From positions 18,047,363 to 18,111,362 of the forward strand of contig NC_044005.1 in NCBI RefSeq assembly GCF_900496995.4: a DNA stretch of 64,000 nt. Reading direction: 5' to 3'. Positions 39,501 through 51,800 of this stretch are shown here, one piece after another (within the stretch, counting starts at the first letter, position 1; every line of letters begins with the position of its first letter). Source of the stretch: Aquila chrysaetos chrysaetos. Taxonomy: Eukaryota > Chordata > Aves > Accipitriformes > Accipitridae. Under the pieces are notes generated by a model that saw only the letters and a list, made by a program, of their open reading frames with translations, was not told the DNA's origin and ran no database searches. Position numbers and translations under genes: made by a program.

Positions 39501-41976
39501 GCCTGTGGAAAGAAGTAAGGGGTGAGTACTCCTGAAAGAGGGAGCCAGGCATTGCCTGTCCTGTGTACTGCTTACTACTCTTTTATTGTTCGGTCCTAGT
39601 TTCACAGGACTTAACCCCAGGCAGAGATTAAATGGAAACTTTTTAAGAGTTTAGACAAACTTACTGAGCCCATTGCATGCAACAGGACATTTTCCTTCAA
39701 AGGTGATTTATCTCCTCTATGTGGCTGGAGCAACAAATACCCTGCAAACGAACTCCACGCTCGCTCATAAAATAAAATCCACATTAATCTCAACTATCAG
39801 AGACAACTATAAATTGAATGGAAGTGAAACAGGGTAAAGAAGGTTTGGAAACAACAGCCACATCACTGGCAACACAGCCCTAAGCAGACGTCATGGCAAT
39901 GCCGGCTGAGTTCAGCTGTTGAGAGGCCCCAGAGAACTGACTCTTGGGTCACCTTCAACATGGTTGAACATGAAACTTCAGGTCTCCATGAGCCACATGC
40001 AGGTCCTGGAGACCACTGTGGAGAATAATTATCTCTGCTCCAGGAAGGAGATCAGTAGGAAAGCTGAATTTTTTGTCCAGGGGTCAAGGAGCAAGTCATT
40101 GGAGAGAGGGAAGAGGGACATAGCAGAGTCTTTAAATTCTTTGAGTTATCCTAGCTCTATCTTTCTGCAGCCAGACTTCTGGGAGAATCACATTATTTAA
40201 GTCTTCTATAAGTAACTGGTTCTAAATGTCCTTTCTTGGGTTAAAGGTCAATACTGTTCTTTTCAAGCTAGCTCTGAGGAACCTCCCACATAACTAAACA
40301 TGCTGTATTCCATACAAGCAGTACCTCCGGCTGGCGCCAATAGGATGGCATGGAGGGAGCAGGGGTTGTTCTAGATTGGAGAGCTAAGATAAGGAGGAGA
40401 AGAAGAAGCAGAATACATTGCTACTTCAGAATTTGGGGGCGGCTATTTTTACTGGATTATGAAATATGGTGAAATTCCTATAGTTTTCTTAGCCTGAATA
40501 AATGTATCCATTAGGGCCCCTTTTCATCAAAGAATACTGTATGCAAGTATCTGTAGGTGCATGGCCCCATACATCCTACAGATGATACACAGATTCAGTG
40601 TTAGATATGCACTTATAAAGCCTCCTGAACTGCCATCTAAACAAGCATCATTTGCTACCAGATTTGCAGTACACTGATATGCTGTGCTCCAAATCAGTCC
40701 TGGGTGAATTCCATCTCCGCAGCTCACCCATTTTTCTATTACAGCTAATCCAATTACCTCAGACTCTTATCTTCCTACCAGTGAGCACATATGTCATCTT
40801 CCTCATGCAAGTCATCCTGTAGAAAAGTTAATGAGCATATTTATGTGAGAGAAGTTATGGACCAAAGTGTTTATGGGTGCAGGAGTTTATTATCTTTGTG
40901 GTAAGCAAGGCAACATATTGATGGACAAGATGGATGAGTGTAATTTAAACAAATGAAAAGGAAGCATGAATGAGTATCTGAGAAAAGCTAACCTCACCCC
41001 CAGTTCAGACTGGAAATAGCAGAAAGAGAAATGTTCTTGAAAGCAGAAGGTTAACACTGGAGAAAGCTTTTGGACACAGATTTTTCCCCCTTTCCAAAAA
41101 GAAACTATGCAGAGTGCCCGTTGCTGATGGAGTTTCACACCCTGTAGGTGCCAGCGGGCTCTGACAGTGCTCACTAGAACTCTCTGCTTGAATCAAGCCA
41201 AAGCTAAAACTTGCTTAAAACCTGGTTCTAGCTAAAATTGGTTGTGAAGAGAGGACAATCAGTTTTTTCTTGCCCTTGAGGTAGTTATAGAAATGAGTTT
41301 GAACTGTGAGAGACAGAGGATGTTAGCAGAGCTGAAGGTGCCTGAAAGCCTCTGCATGCAGGTGTCTCACTGCAGGTGGGTTACCCCACTGAAGCCAGCA
41401 TGTGAAAATGCACCCAGAGTATTTGTCAGTTTACCCCAAGTAATCCCAACCAAAATCATTCTGGTGCAATTATTCTCTTTCTGCAGCAGTGTGGTGGCTT
41501 ATTTTCCAATCTGGCAGTGGCGAGTTCAGCTTCCAGATTCAAAGAGCGAAATGGGATCCAATAACTGCTCATAGGACGTGCTTGGGAAGAAGCCTGATGA
41601 CCAAGTTACATTTGAAAAGATGAGGAGGGTGAGACCTGTACTAGCTGAGAGCTAATCATGCTCCAGTACCATAAAATTGGAGAGAAAAGGACTAATGCAT
41701 ATCCTGAACAGTTCTGCCAAACCCCACCAAGGGGGGCGGGGGAGAATGCCTTGGGACTCTGGAGCTGCACCCCAGAGAGTGCCTCTGCACCACCACCACC
41801 AGTGGAGCTGGGGAGAGGCGGAGTCAGCACTGGGTTAACCTGTAGGAGAAAGGAGGAAGGAAAAAGGGAGCTGAGAACCAGCCTGTTTGCTCTGGGACCC
41901 AAAACACCTCTTAGCTGCTCTAAATAGCTCTGTGTGGGATTGTCAGCATAGCTGATGCTGGATTATTTCGGCAAAA

Positions 41977-42765
41977 ATGAGCATTATGAGAATATACTCA
42001 AGTGCAGGAGAGGGATGGGACAAACCAGCATCTGGTAAAACAGCTTTGTTGCGAGGCAATTCTTTTACTCAAGTAAAGATTTGTTCCCCCAGGCAAGAAG
42101 TCATCCCAGCTAAAATCCCCCATAATGAAAGAAGCCATAGGATATACCATCTTCAGGAGCCTGTTTCCTGGGAGCACACATTGCAAAGACCTTCAAAAGG
42201 ACAGTGGAGGTTTGTTATGGAAAGCAGCATGGCAGACCCAGGGCTTCCTCCTGGCCAGGAAGGTCCTAACTCTGGTCACGTCCCAACTCTGGTCACGTCC
42301 CTTTCTGAAGGTAACAAAGACAACGCGGTCCTGCCTGCAATATCCAGTATACAATGGCAGAATTATGTTCCTGTAAGTCTAGGACAAGTGTGTGGAGCTG
42401 GACTCTGGATTTCCAGTTCACTGGACAGTGCTCTACAGACATGGGCACACACAGGCTGCTGCAGGCATTTCAGCTCCTCTCCCACAGCTGGGTCTCTGCA
42501 GGACTGCTGCTGTCACCTGGCTGATACATTCAAGGGAAACCAGAAAAGGGCAGCTGAGGAGCTGATTAGACAAATAGCACAGTGTTTCCAAGAAAAATTA
42601 AACTGTCCTTTGCAAACAAAGATACTTCAAAGACAGAGAATTACTTATCACTTTCCACTAATGCTTGCATTTTATACCTTCTCACTGTTCTGCTCTTTAA
42701 GACCACAAGTAAACTGGGGCATCACTGCCTATTTGTCCACATTTGACCAGGACCTTATTAAGTGA
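41977..42765 (+). other. 262-codon open frame, probably not a gene
   Basis: This is the longest open frame in the window outside CpG-rich DNA. The predicted protein has no signal peptide, no family motif and no low-complexity bias that I recognise. A perfect 17-bp tandem duplication inside it (42,268-42,301) shifts the reading frame between its two copies, yet the frame stays open. That fits chance openness or a recent origin better than a conserved protein. No promoter, Kozak strength or splice context singles it out. Confidence 0.12.
42268..42301 (+). repeat. Perfect 17-bp tandem duplication
   Basis: AACTCTGGTCACGTCCC occurs at 42,268-42,284 and again, directly adjacent, at 42,285-42,301. 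Exact identity suggests a recent slippage or duplication event. Confidence 0.95.
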
Positions 42766-43190
42766 AGCCCCAATATTAGCTCATCCCTTGGCACTGCAGT
42801 AATTAGCACAAGGAAATAATATTCATATTAGACAGCCACTATAGCTTTGGATACAAAGAAAGCAAAATGGATGCGCTTGCTCATAAACAGAGAAATGTTT
42901 CCTCTGATTATGGGTTTCCTCCCTGCTCACTACAAACAATTGTCAACTATTCCTGCCTATAGGTGTATCGAGATTACTCATCAACAAGTTAACAGCAAGG
43001 CAATCCACAGTTGCTTCTGTAATTCAGGTTTGGGGTTATTACAGCAGCACAAGTCAGAAGGATTAAATGAGAAGAAGGGTATGCTGAATACAGGAAAATA
43101 TTATATGCAAATTGTGATTATTCATTACTGAGTCACAAAAAATACGTATTCAAAATCTGTCATGGTTTAAAGTTTTAACAATAAAATGCT

Positions 43191-43385
43191 TTGCATTTAT
43201 GTAATGACTTTCATTGGAGGATCTCAAAATGCTTCAGAGGCACTGAGAAGAATGCAAAATAATGTCAGTCTCACAGGGGGGCTTTGGGTGCATTTTTTTT
43301 CAAATCAGCTGCTAGTGGTGGGGTGATATGAGGCATAAGCTAAAGGACATACGAAGTGTCAGCAGAGGCCTAACAGTCGGTTAAA
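43191..43385 (-). mobile_element. MIR-like CORE-SINE relic, reverse orientation
   Basis: The blocks 'tttgcatttatgtaatgactttcat', 'ggatctcaaaatgcttcagag', 'tcagtctcacaggg', 'ggggtgatatgaggcataagc' and 'agtgtcagcagaggcc' follow the same order as the reverse complement of MIR-type SINEs. A C/G-T-rich interruption sits in the middle. It is diverged, and the call rests on block order rather than on close identity. Confidence 0.45.
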
Positions 43386-45378
43386 CAGGATTGGACCTTC
43401 AAACATGGGGACAGACAGAACAGTGTGAGCGGCAGTCAGCAGTGTGAGAAGTACCAGACGTTAGCGTGTTACCTCCCAGGGAGCAAGTGTCCCCAGCCAA
43501 CACATCTGAGACTGTGTGTGTCTGTGGGCTTAGGAGGACGCTGTGCCAGGGTAATCTGAAACGTGTCGTCATTAGCAAAGATTGGCTACTGTTGCCTCAA
43601 TTATCTCTTCGTGACTCCTTGCACACCAGTTATCTCCCACCACTGCATCAGAGACATGCATGGGAGGGTTCCTCAAAACAGTGGCTCCCAGGGGTTTCCA
43701 AGACATCAGAATGTGAAAAAACAAACTGTAAACTTAAAAAAAAAAGCACACAGACTCTTCCCCCACCTCCTGCACAGACAAGTGGGACTAACAAGCAAAA
43801 AAAAATTGAAAAAGTGAAAACATCAACATTCAAAACCTAGCCCATTTTGAAACGAAAAACATCATGAAAATATGGCACAGGGTGATACTTGGTGGTCTGG
43901 GCAACAAAAAGGGCTGACAAAGATGGATCTGATCCATCCTCCAATCCCCAAACAGGTTCAGCCTCTGTTGATCCTTACAGATGCATTTCTAATATCCTTT
44001 AAAATATCCAGTGATAGGGTACTTAAAATTATATCCAGCCTCTTTCTTCTCTCTGATTATATCACATTGCCTACAGGTAAGCAGCAAACAAATATGTTGC
44101 AAACACAATAATACCCTGAAAATGTACTCACTAGCCGAGTATTATTAGTGCCAGCGAAGACATGATGTGGCCCATCACTCAACACAACAAGAAATCCCTT
44201 CCCCAAAGAGAACATGGGAATTTTGCAGCACGTTCCTTCATCCCTTTTCACATAGACTGAGCAGGGATGGTGGAAATTTAAAGCAAGAGAGAGCACACTT
44301 CAATCTGTGTGGAACAGAGCATGGGCACTGGCGTTAGGGGATGTGGCGGTGGAAACCTTAACCACTGTCTTCCTGAGAGCTCTCTCACTGTTTGGTGAGA
44401 CAAAGCAGACTGCAAGATAAAGAGTGCTCCAAGGTGCAAGTTCTTCAGCTGGAGGTACTATGGGCTGCCAGGCCCTATATAGAGAGCTTTCTTCTTCTAC
44501 CTAGTGCATGTATTTGGTAAGATGAAGAAGGAAAAGGAACAGATCAAGGATTTGAATGTTTCCAATAATAATGAAAAACAGAAAACTATAATCTTAGAAA
44601 GCTAAAGATGGGAGCTGAGATTTTATTGATAGGAGCTAATTTTTTCAGAAAACAATAAAGCCTAAATCCACTGGCTGATCCAGAGCAAAATCAACGGTGT
44701 GTTGAAACTGTAGACTGATAAATGTCTGCTGATATTGGTGGCCTTAGTAAGAGGACATCCTAGCATCCACACATTTTGCATAAGATTCTGCCAGGGAAGC
44801 AATTTGGAGTTAGTGACAACTTGTGATATAAAAGAAGTTACAGGCAGTGTAATTTGTGTTTGATTTCATGAAAACATCCATAGCAGAGGCTCAAGGTAAA
44901 GCATTTCAGAACTTACACTTTTTTCCTTAGAATTGTAATTTTCTAAATATATTTTTGTCTTTTCTTTATGTCTAGCTGAGAAAATACTTTGCAATGTGTA
45001 TGCCACCGGGCCTACACCTGTGGTGAGCCTTGCTCCCAGACAAATGCCTTCTGACCCTAGAAAATACTCAGAGGGGACAATAGAAACCCACAGGATAGTG
45101 CCTGGTAGGACTGCTTTAGGAACACAAGCATGGTTGTTGCTGAGAGAAGTAAAATGCTTTGCAATACCTCAATGTCTAAAATATTTTATAATGTAGATTT
45201 TTGAACTTCCGTAACGGTGTTCATCTATGTTCTTCAAAGGCCAAGCAAGGATTAGTGCAGTAGCCAGTCCTGTTTGGCTGTCTTCTGTACAAGGAAGGTG
45301 ACAAGGTCTGTCAGGCAGTCTGTGTGTGACTTTTTGATAGTCAGTCTAAGACACGAGGAAACACGTTCCCAGCTACTG
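43386..45378. other. Intergenic sequence, no gene recognised
   Basis: No exon, RNA gene or transposon recognised. Short A-rich tracts lie near 43,735 and 43,797. Confidence 0.5.
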
Positions 45379-45460
45379 GCCTAATCTAACAGTTACTCAG
45401 CTGTTGGATTAGGCTGGCCTAACAGATGAGTCTGTCAGATTAGGCGAGCCTAATCTAACA
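45379..45460. repeat. Cluster of alternating inverted copies of a 13-bp motif
   Basis: The motif GCCTAATCTAACA occurs forward at 45,379-45,391 and 45,448-45,460. Its reverse complement occurs at 45,402-45,414 (one mismatch) and 45,433-45,445 (one mismatch). A shortened forward copy, GCCTAACAG, lies at 45,417-45,425. The last pair forms a hairpin with a perfect inner stem AGATTAGGC/GCCTAATCT and a 2-base loop. The middle pair gives TTAGGC-TG-GCCTAA. The orientation order is + - + - +. No known element family is recognised. Confidence 0.85.
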
Positions 45461-46017
45461 AGATTCTAGCAATATCTTACCAGATGTGAAGATAACCTAC
45501 CACCCTATGGTCAGCAGGCAGATCTCAGTATATCTTCTGCATACCAGAAAGCATAGGCACCAGTTTAGGTGTCTTTCTTCTCTTTCTTCAGATAGATACA
45601 GACCACATGGGATCTAAGAAATGACAGCAGTGGCCAACTGGATTGGTGTGCGTGCCTTATGGTGACTTCAGACATAGATGATGCAAAAGACTTACAGAGA
45701 TTTAACACCCTGTAAAAGCCTAGAAACCACTGACAAACTGGTAGATCTTCCTTCCCAGCTGCAGACAGAACCACAGTATATTTTCATGAGAGTACAGCTG
45801 TACTGGACAGTTTTGAATTAATATATAAAACAAAGGCCTGTATTACGTACCAAACACAGACTGGTTGGGAGAACTGGGAGCTGCTACCAGTAATGCCACT
45901 GGGAGCTGCCAATGTTTGTCCCAGAGCAGTGTTTGGTTCTCAGCATCCAGATGTTGGAGAGAAACTCTCCTGATTAACCCCAGTGCTATCCAGCTGCAGC
46001 GGATCTCAATGGTGAGC

Positions 46018-46597
46018 TGTCATGGTTTAACCGCAGTCAGCAACTAAGCACCACGCAGCCGCTCACTCACTCCCCCCCACCCAGTGGGATGGGGGAGAGA
46101 ATCGGGAAAAGAAGCAACTTGTGGGTTGAGGTAAGAACGGTTTAATAGAACAGAAAAGAAGAAACTAATAATGACAATGATAACACTAACAAAATTACAA
46201 TAGTATTAATAAAAGGACTGGAATGTACAAGAGATGCACAATGCAATTGCTCACCACTTGCCGATCGATGCCCCATTAGTCCCTGAGCCACAATCCCCCC
46301 CCCCCCACTCCCCCCAGTTTATATACTAGGCATGACGTCACCTGGTATGGAATACCCTTTTACCCAGTTTGGGTCGGCTGTCCTGGCTGTCCCCCGTCCC
46401 AACTGCTTGTGCCCCTCCAGCTTTCTCGCCGGCTGGGCACCAGGAGCTGAAAAATCTTTGACTTTAAACTAAACACTACTTAGCAACAACTGAAAACATC
46501 AGCATTATCAACATTCTTCTCATACCTAACTCAAAAACATAGCACCGTACCAGCTACTAGGAAGACAATTAACTCTATCCCAGCTGAAAACAGGACA
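46018..46597 (-). mobile_element. Solo LTR, same family as 22,911-23,508, reverse orientation, 580 bp
   Basis: Read on the minus strand it starts TGTCCTG (46,597) and ends CATGACA (46,018), and it aligns along its whole length with the + strand LTR, with scattered substitutions and short indels. The same signals are kept: CRE TGACGTCA at 46,333-46,340, a TATA box overlapping 46,317-46,325, and a poly(A) signal read as TTTAAT at 46,141-46,146. The ATT-rich stretch appears as TAAT-rich sequence (about 46,164-46,215). The flanking pentamers TGAGC and CAAGC differ by two transitions, and both can derive from CGAGC by CpG decay. No viral gene is recognised beside it. Confidence 0.9.
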
Positions 46598-47320
46598 CAA
46601 GCTCTGCTGCCAGTGGTGTCTTTGTGATAGTCCCCCACTAGCTATGACTAATAACCGATCAATAGCTCTTGTTATGAGACAGATGGGCCCATTACAATCT
46701 GACCTGCTCAGAGTCTGGCTCTTAACTCTTAACCTTGGCTGTTATAAAATATTCACCAAAATTCTCTGTTAGACATTGGCACAACCTCATATTTCTTTCC
46801 CTGCCATTAAGAAATGTCACACATTCATCAGTGGCACGAATTACCACATCCACCTCACCACAATGGATGCCACATTTGTTGAATGTATTGTTAAAGAAAC
46901 AGTAGAATGGCTCTTTACCAAAATCCACTGTGGAGCTTAGGGGTAAGTGAAGAGAAACAAAAATAACTTGGGGTGTGTTTCTACCAGTGTTTTTTTCACA
47001 ACAATTAATAACACCTTCCTGATTTCCTCTTGAAACCAGGGCCAGACACAATTCACCCTGATGAAGTTTGGCAGAGTTTAGTCATGTTTTGCTAAATGGC
47101 AAAGGGCCTCCACGTTGCCCACCCAAAGGAGTGTAGGTTTGCATGTTTGCTGCAGCCTGGAGTGCCCTTGGTAAGGGATCTCTGCGGAGGAGGCTACAAA
47201 CCCTTCCGAAGGGACAGAGGTAGTACTCTAAGTGATGGTAAGGGGAGGGTGCTCACCGGTGGGAGGAGTTCTCTGGGGCGCACAGTTTATATGCACATTC
47301 AAACCATGGTTGTACAGGTA

Positions 47321-47350
47321 CCACAGTGATTCAAACCACAGTGATTCAAA
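47321..47350 (+). repeat. Perfect 15-bp tandem duplication
   Basis: CCACAGTGATTCAAA occurs twice head to tail with no mismatch. Nothing else of note lies next to it. Confidence 0.95.
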
Positions 47351-50300
47351 CCTGAAACTCCTTTTACTTCAGCCGTCCACATAAGGACACACTCCCGCTC
47401 TTCCCTGTGTACAGGCTACACCTCACTTCGACATCCAAGCATCTCCAAGTCTTCCTGATGGGGATTGCAGAGTAGGTGGGATGGGGAAAAGTGAATGAGA
47501 ACACGGCACACACATCTCAAAAAAACCTCATTGTTATAAAGTTTCTTTCTTTTCCCTTTTCAGTGACTGTTCGTATGTGCATATACACATGGGTAACTCT
47601 CTCCTTCTGCCCCACACATGGATATTCCTCTCAGAGCCCCTTGCACTGTGGGATAATCCTCAGGTGAGAGAATGGCCCAGTGCAATTTTGCACAGGATTT
47701 TCACAGTCGGTGCCCTCTCCGACAAGGTGCAGGTCTGGTGTGCACTAGCAGTAGAAGAACTGAGGGAGGCAGACCACCGAGAACAACCTTCCATCCCTTC
47801 CTTCCTAAGTCTGTGCTCACACAGAGGTGAAGGCAGCGGCACCGGTTGCTCAGTTCTTCAGAGAATACAGTCACTCCCTCCTTCTGTCATCCCGTGTTAA
47901 CTGCTTGCTTGCCAAGTCGTCTGCTTGGCTTCCTGTGGCAGATTTCAATTTCTTCTGCTCACCTGTAACAGAAACAGCCATTGCCTGGCAATAAGTGAAT
48001 CCCTCACATCCATTCCCCCATACACAAATGTAGGCAGAGAGGTGATATGTCAAAATGGAGGGACCGCTGCCATCGTGTTTCAAATGTATCCCACTGACCA
48101 AAACAATAAGGAAAAACAATGGTGAGAAACTATTTACAAAGCTTGTTTTCAGTGGAGTGTTTCTGATTACTTCTATTAATTATTGAATAATGTCATATGT
48201 TATTCAAGCTTTTCCTGCAGTTTATACTACCATCTAACGCCCTTATGGACTGGAATCAATCAACCAGCACCTTGTGTTCCTGCCTCCTGTGTAAACGGTG
48301 TGCTTGCACGCAGGTCGAGAGGGAACCTCCGTGCGCCAGGGCTTTGCTCTGCTGGCTGCTGTTTGTCCTGCTACCCTGTGTCTGAGAAGCTCTTCTTGGA
48401 TTATGTCCAGTCACGCTCTCCTGACCGCACACAGCAGCATGATGGTCTGTATTAAAATGCAAAAGATGTAGATACAAATCAGCTCTGCTCTGCTGTCTTT
48501 CATCCTCTGAGGGTTTTGTACCATGTTCCTCATCCTCTCACCTGAGTGCTCAGGCTGAAGCATCTCCACAGCTTTGAAAACAGATATTAACCCAGATGGT
48601 CTGTGTGCTCGCAGCCACAGAGACAGGTTGGACAACCTACACCTGAGATCCGCAGACCGACAGCTTTCTAAAATCTGGTTCCTAATGTTTCAGACTGGGA
48701 ATCATGTCTATTAGAGGTAAGAAATAAGAGAGAGAGGGCAGAAAGATAAAGCAATGTTCTGTGAAATGGACCATATTTCACATATTTTTTGAAGAAACTT
48801 TGTCAAATATACAGACCTACAGACAATGGTTTTAGTCACCAATTCAATCATATTTTTGCTGGGCATAGAAACTCTTGGACTTGTAGTTTTGGGGAAGATT
48901 CTGATACTTGGGATTCACCAAACTAACAATCAAAATTAGATCAGTCAGACCACACAATTAGACCAAAATATGTGCTGGTTTCTATTTGCAGGGGGAGTTA
49001 AAAAAAGAAGCTATACTGGTAGTTTTTTTCTTAGAAATAGTGATTCTCCATCCTTGCCTTTCAGCTGGAACTACTTACACTCTCGTACGTTTACTTAGCC
49101 TTGTCCTTGCCATCTATCAGTTTCCATAATGGTCTGGGCAATCATGGTTCTGGTCTTATTTTATTCTGCATCTATAACAACCTCAAGGACAGTAGAGAAA
49201 CACATCCTTAATAGTAGTATGGAATAGACAATGTGGTATCTTTTCAGAGCTTACTAAGGTTTGGTGAACATCTGTCACCTGATCGGCCATTTTCCAGTGG
49301 AGCAGCTACAGACCATAACCTATTAGGCAATTGTACTGGATTTCCACGGTAAAGCAGATGAGGAATTCCTCCTGGAAATTTGTAACCAGTCCTGCCTTTT
49401 ACATTGGATCTGCAAGGGACCCAAACAGAGTCCAAGAGTAAATGTGAAGGCAATATGTGAAGGCAATGTTTTCACACTGTCTTCTACACATTCAAATAAC
49501 AAGTATTTAATCTTCTGAAAAGACAGATGAAACCTAAGCAGCAATGAATATTGAGTGTAAAAGTGACATAGCACTTAAGAGATTCCTGCAACCTGCAGTT
49601 CACTCAGCGTGTAGGGACTTCATTATAGTAGCCACAAGGGACTAAGAATGCAATATCTGTAAGGAGAAGCAATGTGTTGTTTGAGCAATTGATAGAGCTG
49701 GAAAAACCAGACATATTTGGGACATACAAGCACTTCCTTACATCTGGGACTTTTCTGGACACTTTAATAACTAATCCCACACATTTTACCTTTACATTTA
49801 TAAACAAAGAACAGTGATACTGCTGAGCAATCCATTTGCTGAAGAGAACAAATTGTGAGAAACTACCGAAAGTGAGTGAGCAGGAGGCTTGTTTATCACT
49901 GAACGCGGCATTTCAGAGCGAGAAAACTGAAAAGGCAAGAACACGCTTACATGATGTATAGCCATAGCTTTTCTGGCCATGAATACAAATCTGCCATGTC
50001 CTCTAATTTCAGGTGCTGGGGCATGAGCTAAAGATTACATGATGCAGTTTCCCACGTTGGTCCTATTCACTCCTCACCTAAACTGACGTGGATCCATTGA
50101 TTTTGATGAAGGTATTCCTGAGCTATACCAAGGGAAAGGAGACAACCTGCCTTTGTTTTCCAGATGCAGTGCAATAGCCCATATTTATCTGGGAGAAAAC
50201 TTGAAGAGCACTTCCTGAAATTCAGACACTTTTAAAACTTAAAACCCACTTCTAATATTTGATTAACTATTAAATTAATAGAACAAAAATGAAAGAATCA

Positions 50301-51800
50301 GTGTTATAACAATTTATTCTAGATGTGCTCAAAGTTGGGAATCTTTTCCCACAAGCTGGAATTATCAAACAATTGAACGATGAAGTCTTCCAAAAATCAA
50401 ATCTGTTACTTGTATATGTAAATGAAATTAAGAGTCCTAGTGTTGTTCTGTATTCTTTAAAATAATTGGGATCATCAAGAAGAACCCTCTCCTCTCCCTG
50501 AGAATTGATGACGGTGATTGGAAAACTGCAAATTCCTCCACTGTTTCTGCTGCTGTGACCTTTGTTAATTTGTGGTCTCCTAAAAACTTCCCAGTAAGGT
50601 GTGGATTCCTGGGTAGAGACTCTAAACCCCAAACCAATAAATTTGCCTTCCACATGCTGAGAGCACTACTTTAGATATACGGACCAATAAAAATATCTTT
50701 AAAAGAATAGCAACAAAAATATTTTCAGTGCAAGTCAAGGTGATGCTGTACATTTACCAGCCTGTTGATGGTATTCTAGACTCAAAACCAAAAATTAATC
50801 TGAGAGATGGTGCTTTCAGGCTGCAGAAGGCTTTGAAATCCCAGTGCTGAAATGTTTTCTGTTTATGTTTTGGCTAGCATTTCACCAGTTCGGACACTCT
50901 TCTTGAGTCCATTGACTCACATCCAGAAATGTCATTAGCAAAAACAGCTTAAGTGGATTCTTCCTAGGCCTGACTGACCACAAAGCCTGAGAAGTGGTCA
51001 CCTTCGCTTCCTCTGCTGCTGGGTCCGGCTAAAAGCCCACTCCGAAGACATAGGGACAAATTCTGCCTGAAGCCAGATTGGTGAGTATCTATTGATTTTA
51101 GTGAAGTTTTGACAAGTCAACCTGGAAGAGAACCTTCTCCCGTGCCCTCTGAACACTTGAATACATGTTGTAAACTCAATCTATACCGATAAACTAAATA
51201 GCCTCTTAGAGTCCATTATAACCATTATGGCTACTTAGATTAAAGGAGTACGGTAATATTTGTTTGTACAGCTAATCAGTGTTGCAGTCCTTACTAATGT
51301 TTCCTGAGTAGTTGCTGTATTGGAGTGTTAATCATGATTGTTCTGATTATCCGCAATTGTTTAAAAAAACCACAAAGCGAGCAAGATAAATACTATTCTG
51401 TGACAACCAAACCAAAGATGAGAAGGAAAAAGAGTAATGGTCATCATTCTATTGAGTGTTAATATTCATCTTAAATATTTGAGAGACTGCTTGAATGATG
51501 CTGTTTCTGCAGTCTTTTTCTGAAAACAAACAAAACAATCTTTTCAAATAGCTTAAGTTATCATTTTGAGGTGTGACACTTACTTGCAAGGCACTTTTCA
51601 TCTCCAGAGCACGGAGCCAGAGCATGGACCTGTGTTGATCACACCAGCAAAGTATCTGGCATTGCTCCCGATTTCTGTGATGTGCTAAATATTTCTTGGA
51701 GGACAGGACCCCATTACTGCCTCCACCACCGAACACACCGCAGCCTTCAGGTAGCTGGATTTGGCCATGTTGTTTTGACAGGCAGGGAACCTTGTGCAGG

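Larger units (their letters stand above)
36597..43190. other. Intergenic sequence, no gene recognised
   Basis: AT-rich DNA without recognisable exons or clear transposons. The only notable coding-like object is a 262-codon open frame on the + strand (41,977-42,765), entered separately. Some AT-rich blocks, for example 38,000-38,160, have the low-CpG texture often seen in conserved non-coding elements, but conservation cannot be judged from one sequence. Confidence 0.5.

Noticed and set aside
45379..45460. TTAGGC units as telomere-like repeats
   Set aside because: TTAGGC occurs only within the inverted motif and not as a head-to-tail array; vertebrate telomeres use TTAGGG.
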